Shown: positions 55,370 through 64,000 of the stretch, piece by piece
Numbering within the stretch: position 1 is the first letter of the stretch
Layout: each line of letters starts with the position of its first letter
Origin: Miscanthus floridulus
Lineage: Eukaryota > Streptophyta > Magnoliopsida > Poales > Poaceae
Reading direction: 5' to 3'
DNA: 64,000 bases
NCBI RefSeq assembly: GCF_019320115.1
Contig: NC_089598.1
Span: forward strand, 85,699,560-85,763,559
Translations under genes and position numbers: made by a program
Notes under the pieces: generated by a model
Database searches by the model: none
What the model saw: only the letters and a program-made list of their open reading frames with translations
What the model was told of the DNA's origin: nothing

Positions 55370-58300
55370 AACGACATAGCTGTTCAATGTTCCAAGTGTT
55401 GGTGATAGCGTTGCCGTTGTCGTCCTCTAGTCGGTAGGTGCCCAGTTGGATTACTTTAGTCACCGTATAGGGTCCTTCCCATGGCGGAGAGAGTTTGTGT
55501 TTTTCCTTTGTTGATTGGGTCCTCTAGAGTACGAGGTCGCTGACTTCAAGGATCCTCCCCCTAATCTTTCTTTCGTGGTACCTATGGAGAGTTTGCTGAT
55601 AGCGAGCGGAGCGGATGACGGTCGTCTCACGGGCTTCCTCGAGCAGGTTGACTGTGTCTTGCTGAGCCTTCGTGGCTCGGTCGCGGTCGAAAGCCTTCAC
55701 TCTTGGGGCACCGTGGTCAAGGTCGGAGGGCAGCACTGCCTCAGCTCCGTAAGCCAGGAAGAAAGGCGTGAACCTTGTGGATCGGTTCGGGGTTGTTCTT
55801 AGGCTCCAAAGGATTGTTGGGACCTCTGCCACCCATCGTCCGGCGTATTTGTTGAGTCTGTCAAAGATGCGTGACTTGAGTCCTTGGAGGACCATGCCAT
55901 TGGCGTGCTCGACCTAACCGTTGGTTCGTGGATGTCCGACCGAGGCCTAGTCGATCCTGATGCCGTATCCATCACTGAAGTCTAGGAACTTCTTTTTGGT
56001 GAAGTTGGTTCCATGGTCAGTGAAGATACAGTTAGGAACGCCGAACCGGTAGATAATGTCGAGGAAGAATTTGACCGCCTCTTCCGAGCGGAGGTTTGTG
56101 ATGGGCTTGGCCTCTATCCACTTGGTGAATTTGTCGACTACTACGAGTAGGTGAGTGAAACTGCCTGGGCCCTTTTTGAGGGGTCCCACCATGTCGAGGC
56201 CCCAGACAGCGAATGGCCAAGTGATGGGGATGGTTTGGAGTTCATGTGCCGGCAGATGTGTTTGTCGAGCGTAGAACTGGCATCCTTCACACTTGTGGAC
56301 GATCTCCTCTGCATCTCATAGCGCGGTGGGCCAGTAAAAACCTTGGCGAAAGGCTTTTCCGACCAGCGACCATGGGGCCTCATGATGTCCGCAAATCTTG
56401 ACATGGACCTTGAGGAGGAGCTGCCTCCCCTGGGTGGTGGGGATACACTTCATGAGTACCCCTGACAGACTCCGTTTGTAGAGCTCATCACCGAGCGTGA
56501 CGAAGGTCTTGGCACGCCGAGCGATCCATCGAGCTTCGGTTCTTTCAGGCGGGAGAACCTCCTCGAGGAGGTAGGCGAGTAGCTATACTCGCTTGTCGGT
56601 TTGATCGAGTGCCAATATGGCGATGTTCGCGGGTGACGTCGTCATAGAGGTACTGAGATTGGAGCCCCCGAGCGCCGGCTGGGCGTCAGGGTGTTTCTAG
56701 ATTGAACTTTCTGGGATGCGGGCGGACAGCTCATGGATGTCGTTGATGAAGACCCCGCTCGGGGATGGATCCCGTCTAGTGGCCAATTTTGCAAGGAAAT
56801 CGGCGGCGTTGTTGTCCCTTCGAGGGACATGATGCAGTTTGATCCCCTAGAATTTGTCCTCGAGCATGTGGACCTCTTGGCAGTATGCTATCATGAGGGG
56901 GCTTTTGCAGGAGGACTCCTTCATGACTTGATCCACGACCAGTTCTGAGTCACCGCGAACGTAGAGTCATGTAGCACTGAGCTCGATGGCGATGCGCAGT
57001 CCATTGATAAGGGCCTCATATTCCATGGCATTGTTTGAGGCTGAAAAATGGAGGCGGATGGCATAGCGGAGCCTACTCCCGTCCGGAGAGATTAGAACCA
57101 CTCTAGCCTTTGAGTCGGGCACCATTACAGACCCGTCAAAGTACATTGTCCAGTACTCATGGGTGACGTCCAGGGTCGGTAGCTGGACCTCCGTCCATTC
57201 GGCGACAAAATCCACGAGGGCCTGAGACTTAATAGCGGTGCGAGGGGTATATCTGATGTCATGGCCCATGAGTTCGAGCGCCCACTTGGAGATTTATCCC
57301 ATGGCATCGTGGTTGCAGATGATGTCTCCAAGTGGGTATGAAGTGACGATCGTAACTTCATGGTCAGTGAAGTAGTGTAGGAGCTTCCTGGTCGCCATTA
57401 GCACAGCGTATAGCAGTTTCTACACCTGGGGGTACCGGACCTTTGGGTCGGTGAGTACCTCCCCAATGAAGTATACGGGTCGCTGAACTTTGAGCTGGTG
57501 TCCTAGTTCCTCCCTTTCGATGACTAGGGCGGCACTCACGACATGGTTGCTTGCCGCGATGTATAGGAGTAGGGGTTCTCCCCGTTCGGGAGCGATGAGG
57601 ATTGGGGCCAACGTCAGGGACGCTTTGAGGCTTTCCAGAGACTGCTGGGCTTCCTCAGTCCAAATGAAGGCGTCTGTCTTTTTGAGGAGCTTGTAGAGCA
57701 GCATCCCCCGTTCATTGAGCCGAGAGATGAAGCCGCTCAGGGCAGCCAGACAGCCGGTGAGCCTCTGTACGCCCTTGACGTTGCATATGGGGCCTATGTT
57801 GGAAATGGTCGTGATCTTTTCGGGGTTGGCCTCGATGCCGCGTTCGGACACAATGTATCCGAGCAGCTTCCCCTTTGGAACCCTGAAAACACATTTCTCG
57901 GGGTTTAGCTTGATGTTGAGCCTTCAGAGGTTCACGAATGTCGTGGCCAGGTCTATGATTAGGTGGCAAGCTTTGGCTGTTTTGACCACTATGTCATCAA
58001 CATAGACGACAATTGTTGGTTTTGGTCGTTCGTCTTGATCAGGGTGATCGAGCGGGTCGATTTGGTCGGTGAAGCATTGCTGCATGCACATTTGGTAGGT
58101 GGCGCTAGCGTTCTTTAGGCCAAAAGGCATGGTTACATAGCAGTACGAACCATATGGGGTGATGAACAAGGTCGCGAGCCGATCGGATTCTTTCACGCGA
58201 TCTGGTGATAGCCTGAGTAGGCATCCAGAAAGGAGAAGATCTCATAACCTGAGGTGGAGTCAACTATCTGGTCTATGCGCGGCAAAAGAAAGTGATCCTT

Positions 58301-59060
58301 TGGGCATGCCTTGTTGAGCCCAGTATAATCAACACACATCTTCCACTTCCCGATCTTCTTTTTGACAAGAACGGGATTGGTGAGCCAGTCGGAGTGGAAT
58401 ACCTCTCTGATGAATCCTGCTGCCAGGAGTTTGGTGATCTCTTCACCTATGGCCCTGTGCCTCTCGTCGTCGAAGCAACACAGATGCTGCTTGGTGGGCT
58501 TTGAGCCCAGGATAAGGCGCAACGCGTGCTCGGCGACCTCTCACGGTATCCCCAGCATGTCAGAGGGCTACCATGCGAAGACATCGCGATTGGTGCGTAG
58601 GAAGTCGATGAGCTCGCATTCCTATTTGGTTGGGAGCTAGGTCCCGATCCGAACCATCTTGGTTGGGTTGGCGGGGTCGATTCCCACTACCTTGGCTTCT
58701 TCGAGCGGACGAAAGGCCATCGAGGAAGTTGGCTTATTGCAGTCTGGGACTGCCGGAGCCGATGACTCCCTGAGCTGTGGGAGCTCGGACGAGTTGACAA
58801 CCACGGTGGCAAGCTCGTAGTGCTCGCAGTCGCATGCAAGGGCATGCGAAAAGGTGATACTCATGGTGATGACGCTGTTTGGTCCCGACATCTTCAGCTT
58901 GAGGTAGGTGTAGTTGGGGATCGCCATAAATCTTGCGTAGCATGGCCGCCCCAAGATGGCATGGTAGGACCCTGGAAAGTCCACCACCATGAAGGTGAGG
59001 ATCTCCAAGCAGAAGTTGGCCTAGCTACCGAACGTGACGGGCAGATCGATCTGTTCGAAT
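55370..59060 (-). pseudogene. RIRE2-like pol: protease, RT, RNase H, integrase, with many stops
   Basis: On minus, a protease region (SYHAILGRPCYARFMA, about 58960) leads to RT (FIREVFHSDWLTNPVLVKKK, DAYSGYHQIA, PYGSYCYVTMPFGLKNASAT, YVDD at 57993-58004), an RT thumb (GCLAALSGFISRLNERG), RNase H (YFDGSVMVPDSKARVVLISP, NAMEYEALINGL), an integrase zinc region (HHEAPWSL...CEGCQFYARQ), a core (GLDMVGP, FTDHGTNF, then VEHANG) and a tail (STKEKHKLSPPWEGPY, NTWNIEQLCRF) ending near 55380. One frameshift lies at about 58195. More than a dozen in-frame stops, largely TAG and TGA at positions where Gln, Trp or Arg codons are expected, mark decay. The RT and integrase motifs place it in the Tat lineage, RIRE2 type. 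Confidence 0.9.
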
Positions 59061-60400
59061 GGGTATGCCTACGCTCCCGGGATTACCCCATGAAAGGGGG
59101 AGCCCGCTAGGCAGAGCTTCGATCGGGGGATGCGCATGGCATCGAGGGTGTTGACGTATAGGATGTTGAGGCCGCTACCTCCATCCATCAGCACCTTGGT
59201 AAGGCGCTTCTTGTGGACAATGGGGTCGATGATGAGCGGGTAGCGTCCTAGTCTTGTGACGTGGGGGGGAGATCCCTCTGATCAAAGGTGATCAGAGATT
59301 CCGACCAGCTGAGGAAGGAGGGATGGCCGTCTCGGCGGCGTATGCCTCTATATAGCGAACCTTGTGCTGTCGCTTGGACCAGATGGCATCGGACCCACCA
59401 AAGATCATGATGCATTCGTCTAGGTCAGGGAAAACATTCCCGTCCTTGCCTGCTGTGCCTCCTTTCTTGGCCGCCGCCTCCTTACCGTCTCCCTCCTTTG
59501 GTCCGCCGGTCTGTCGGAGGAAACGTTTGAGGAGCTCGTAGTCCTTATAGAGGTGTTTGACAGGGTAGGCGTGGTTGGTGCATGAGCTGTCCATGAGTTT
59601 GTTGAAGTGGTCAGGCAACCCTTGTTGGGGCTGCTTGCCCGTGCGATCAGCCATGGCTACCATCGTGGTGTTGTCCGATCGGCACCAATCCTTTTTGTTC
59701 TTCTTGCCCCTCTGTGTGGAGGGGCCCTCATCTAGGTCCGCGCGCTTGGCCTTGCCTTTGTCCCGGCCTCCACCGAAGACTGCTCCAACTGCCTCCTCGC
59801 CAGAGGTGTGGTTAGTGGCGACATCGAGTAGGTCGCAGGTGGTACGGGGTTTCATGCAACCAAGCTTGTGGATCAGGGACTCACAGTTCATCCTGGAGAG
59901 AAATGCACTGATGACGTCTGTGTCGATGACATCAGGGATGGAGTTGCATCATTGGGAGAACCTATGGATGTAATCCCGCAGGGACTCGCTGGGCTCCTGC
60001 TGACAGCTCTTGAGGTCCCAGGAGTTTCCAGGACGGACATACGTCAGCTAGAAATTCCCGACGAAAACCCTATTGAGATCCGCCTAGTTGCGGACGCTGT
60101 CGTGCGGGAGGAATTCAAGCCATGCCTGAACATGTTCCCCCACACAAATGGGAAGATACTGAATCATGAAATAGTCATCATCCACTCCTCCAGCCCGACA
60201 GGCGAGCCAGAAGTCTTCGAGCCAAATGCCTAGATTTGTCTCCCCAGTGTATTTGGCTATGTTGGTGGCTGGCCGAATCGCTGCGGGAACGGTGCTCTTC
60301 GGATATGCCGGCTGAAGGCCCATGGTCCCGGGCCCTCAGGGCTGGGGTTCCAGTCATCTGGCCGGTGACCGCGCCTGGGGCGCGTTTCACCGCTCCCCTC
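59061..60400 (-). pseudogene. RIRE2-like gag, C-terminal and central part
   Basis: One minus frame reads the gag core (ATNIAKYTGETNLGIWLEDF, ACRAGGVDDDYFMIQYLPIC, then HVQAWLEFLPHDS) at 60290-60090 and continues through several stops to 59891-59292 (HKLGCMKPRTTCDLLDVATN, SGEEAVGAVFGGG, NHAYPVKHLYKDYELLKRFL, then FPDLDECIMIFGG). This is the standard gag of RIRE2-type elements. At least three stops break it. Confidence 0.88.
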
Positions 60401-61726
60401 GAGGGTTCGGCTAGGATCCATGTTGCCTACCGCCGTACGGTGGATGTCATGACCGTGTCGGGCCCGATGCCAGTTGCTAACGATGCTATGAGCGTCCTGG
60501 TGTGGATCGGGCCACTCAGGTACCGGCGATCGATGTGGGGTAGGCGCCAGGCCAGACCATGGCGGGGATGCCGCCCTCCGAGCCACGCCTGACGGCTATA
60601 GCGGTGAGCGAATGGATCAATCCGTCTGGTGTGTCCCTGTTCCCCCGGTGGGGGGAGAGGGTGTGGGTCGGAGTCACGACGCGGAGCTTTCCGCCTATTG
60701 GACGGCGGCGGCTTCTACTAGAACCCAGAGGTTCTGGTGGACTACGCGCTCCCGGGGGTCGACGGGCTCGAGAACGCCGCGTAGAAGCATTGCCACAGCA
60801 GTGATGTTCTGGCTCACCCAGGTGAATTGGGGAGATCATTCCCCTCGTTCATGATATTGTGTTGGACCTGACAGGCATGACCACGAACGCCACCCGTCGG
60901 GCCACGTGCATGGGGCGCAACGTGCTGTACCCGCTGGCTCTACCGCCGTTGTTGTAATTCCTCGGTGTGCGCTTGTGTAGACGCGAGGGCCCCTGCACGC
61001 GAGTCCAGAGGGGTGTGAGTTTGTGCGGACTCCACAACCACCGGTGGCTGTCCTAGAGCATCCGCCATAGCGCACTCCTGGGACGGATGGTGGTGGGGTG
61101 CCATGTCATCGATGCTGGAACCGTCGCTCTCACCCTCGCCATCCGGGAGTTCAGCAGGAGCGTAACCTGCCATTCCCACGAATTCAGATGCGAGGGGGTA
61201 TGACGCCAGCATCGCTCGGAGCCCCCGAGTGTACGCATCTATGGAGGATGCGAGGCCATTGGGGAATCGATTGTACAGTGTTTGTGGTGTGGGTGATACA
61301 GTCCCTCTGGGTGATCGGTGGGAGACAGTAAGCAAAGAGTAAATAACAGTACGCATATTGCTTACAGCGGGGTTTGAGCAGAGAGTTTGCTTGGAAAAAA
61401 GCGCAGATGCTGCGTCGTCGAAGTCGTGCATCCCAGAGTTGATGGAGGGCGCCCCTCCGATGGGTGCCGGGACATGAGCCTCCTCACGGAGGTGTAGCAC
61501 ACCAAGCCGGTCGGTGATGAAGTCTAGGCTTCCGAAGAGGAAGGCCTGGGATGGCTCGAAGACGGGTGGAACCCGCATCTCAGCGGGTGAGAGTGCGGGA
61601 AACTCTAGCGAACCGAAGCGAATCATATCGCCCAAGCCCGCCACGGCGAGGGTGGCGGAAAAGTGGGCCATCCGATGACCAAAAAAGTGTTGAACGTATA
61701 GCGTCTTCCCCACGGACGGCGCCAAC
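60401..61726 (-). pseudogene. RIRE2-like gag N-terminal region
   Basis: An open frame starts at 61725 directly after the primer-binding site (HFFGHRMAHFSATLAVAGLG) and reads for 261 codons to 60940. Later segments (60836-61075 and 60257-60839) continue in other frames, so frameshifts separate it from the gag core at 60.3 kb. It is Pro/Ala-rich and poorly conserved. The primer-binding site TGGCGCCGTCCGTG lies on minus at 61724-61711. Confidence 0.7.
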
Positions 61727-63001
61727 TGTCGGTGCAGAAAGTGACCAACTAGTGAATATTTGTAGTTTTGTCGTACGTTGTGATCGGAGGTGGCCTAGCA
61801 CTCAATGACACATGATTTATATTGGTTTAGGCAACATGCCCTACGTCCAGTTTGGGTCGGTCAGTGACTTAGTTCCTGAGCCCAGGTGCTTGAAGTTTGT
61901 AGTGGGGTTACAAATGAGAAGGAAGAAGAAGGGGTGTACAGGAGCTCCGGTCGGAAGGGCTAAGAGTGACAGGAGCTACGCTATGAGCTAAGTGTTCAAG
62001 CGTGTGCTTGGAGTCCAAACCTGGTGGTTCTGTGGTCGTGAGCTAGTGAACTTGATCGGTGCTTGTTATCTTCAAGAAGGGCTCTCCCTTTTTGTTGGAG
62101 GGGGTGTGTCCCCTTTTATAGATAAAGGGGATGGCTTTACAAGTGAGAGGGTGAGGGTATGTATGCTACCGAGCCTTGTTGCCCATGCCTACTGAGCCTT
62201 GTTGCCCACACCGACGGGTACAAGATAATGGTAGGTGCCTACAACACCGTTGATGTCACTGTAGAATGTCAGATGCATATGGGAGGTCGTGCTGCCTTTT
62301 TCAGGGATGGTGGACGTCGGTACCTGCAAATACTGTTTGATGCCTAGAGGCATGTGAGGAGTCTCGCTATGTTGACCCGGTATGGCAAATCCTAGCACCC
62401 ATACCACTATCGATGCCCAGAGGCACGTGGGGGGCCTTACCGTATGGGAGTTTTTAGCGGCCCCTACAATACTGTAGAGGGAGATGTTGGCGCCTACAAT
62501 ACTATTTGTGTCAGGGTGGCTGCAGAGTACTGTTCCGTGCAGGGTATGGTCCCTGGTATAGTGGTTTTGACTTGTGCGCCTTGCCTTGCTTTTCTCCGCA
62601 CGTCTTCTGGTTCCTACCGAGCGGGCATCCCCGGTCGGATGGCTCCAGTCGCTCTGAGTGCGCTGGTCGGAGAAGAGTGGTGAGCAGGGTTCCTGTGATC
62701 CCTGGTCGGAGACGCGGGGTCGGAGTCGGAAGTAGTGTTTTGGACCAGTCCTATTGATCGGAGAGGCCGTCCGGTGGCGGCTGGATTCGAAGCAAACGCT
62801 CTGGTCGGAGAGGTAGACTAAAGCAGCCGACAAGAGGGCGCTGTTCCTCTTCGACCAGACCTTCCGGTTGGTGACTGGGCCACCCTTCTGGCTTGTCATT
62901 TTAGACTCTTGGGCCGGCCCATGAGTTACGTGATGTCTGCTCGGGCCGAGCCTTAGCGTGGAAGCCGGTCCTCGAGGGACCCTGGGTTTATGAACCCGAC
63001 A
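61727..63001 (-). mobile_element. 5' LTR of RIRE2/Tat-like gypsy element
   Basis: A 1275-bp LTR matching 38673-39956. On minus it runs TGTCGGGTTCATAAACCC to TGCACCGACA. A TATA-like CTATAAAAGGGG is on minus near 62109-62121. CATAG follows at 63002-63006. Confidence 0.92.
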
Positions 63002-63006
63002 CATAG

Positions 63007-64000
63007 GCTAATCCATAATCCACTATCCTCTATTTCTTAGACTATTACTACAAATTAATGCTTGCTTTTGGTCCTCTACATTCTCCCCCTTTGGAATCAA
63101 ACACTAAAAAGGAAGACATTAGTAGCACAAGAGAGGGTCAAACTTTGTGATCCTTTGTGTGTAGAGTGAAATAGATCACAAAATTTGACTCTCACATTAT
63201 ATAGACTAAGCTCCCCCTAAATATATGCATACATATGATAGAAGGCAAAGCATATGTATAATTGGCAAAGTATTGCACAAGGGAATTTAATCTATATAAT
63301 GCATGGAGAAAGCATATAAATATCCAAATGATATCGGTTTAGAAATACCATATGTGGAAATCAATTTTATTTCTACCATTTGCAATAGGTGGTGGATGTT
63401 TGAAGTATGATGCTTAACTCCGGGGACTCCATTTTCCTTGCAATGAGACTACTACACACATGATAAGCTTGAAAAGGTGTTAGTCTCAAAGTATCCAACT
63501 TGTATAGTAACCTCCCCCTATATTTGTGCACACAAGTGTGGAATACTTGTAGAAAACATGCACATTGATTTTAGAATAAAAAATACCACTTGAAAGATGA
63601 CATCATATGAATGTGAGAGTCATTTTTGAAGGTGATATCCGGGAGAGATTATCTACAATTTGGACTTTGGCACATATTAGATGAACAATTGTAAGACAAG
63701 TTATGTGCCGTGCTCCTAAACAATTTTAAACCATGTAGGATCGCTCCAAGGAATAAGAATGAAACCGAGCAAGCCTACCATATAAAATACCTAGTGTATG
63801 CATGACCAAATATATAAGAATGCAAATGCAAACCTAGGCATGAGGAGTGACTAGATGCTAAAAGATTTCAATTGTTGGAAAATTTAAATCTAATACCAAT
63901 TGAGGTAAATTGAATCTAGTTACCTAACATAGGAAGGGGAATTTGGGTTCATAGTATTCACTAACCCACTTGGCAATGATTTTGTCCATCATGATGCACC
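63007..64000 (-). mobile_element. Internal part of copia-like element, right piece
   Basis: Sequence after the RIRE2-like insertion resumes the text of the copia-like element. It is AT-rich with repeated CTCCCCCTA-type words (63211 and 63510) that, in antisense, read as purine-rich tracts. No ORF with a recognisable domain lies here. The element continues beyond the window. Confidence 0.5.

Overview
This is a nuclear plant DNA window, most likely from a panicoid grass (sorghum, maize, sugarcane or Miscanthus group; inference). The evidence is grass-type Ty3/gypsy and Ty1/copia retroelements nested inside one another, Stowaway and Tourist MITEs, an intronless G-lectin receptor kinase, and a 3-exon alpha-expansin with GC-rich exons in AT-rich surroundings.

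Region by region. 1-1.6 kb: 3' end of a Tat-type gypsy element with a spliced antisense coiled-coil ORF. 1.6-6 kb: intergenic DNA with an LTR-like block and a LINE-tail-like block. 6.0-9.8 kb (minus strand): a kinase-fragment pseudogene, a Stowaway MITE and an intact G-type lectin S-receptor-like kinase (848 aa). 9.8-13.2 kb: intergenic, with a hAT-like element, a (TA)47 microsatellite and a short MITE. 13.2-15.4 kb (plus strand): an alpha-expansin gene whose first intron appears to have lost its AG acceptor. 17.06-31.4 kb (minus strand): a MORC-type GHKL ATPase with a CW zinc finger, rebuilt here as 16 coding exons that stay in frame throughout (782 aa). Its fourth coding exon is split by a 2.48-kb RTE-type LINE with a 20-bp target-site duplication, and its first coding intron carries a 3.28-kb solo LTR.

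33.3 kb to the end is a stack of retroelements five levels deep: a decayed gypsy element (from 33285) is entered at 36971 by a SIRE/Maximus-like copia element (minus strand), which is entered at 38672 by a RIRE2/Tat-like gypsy element (38673-63001, minus strand, TSD CATAG), which is entered at 41053 by a CRM-like gypsy element (41054-53631, plus strand, TSD GATCC), which is entered at 44786 by a 4.9-kb LTR-type element (44787-49671, minus strand, TSD TGTGG). Three of the four junctions are proven inside the window by matching 5-bp duplications. The coding parts of these elements carry stops and frameshifts.

The three host genes are independent: cell-surface perception (receptor kinase), wall loosening (expansin) and chromatin silencing (MORC). 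Two of them show a single lesion likely to change the product, the expansin splice site and the LINE in the MORC exon. Both are read directly from the sequence and can be tested by transcript data or by comparison with relatives.
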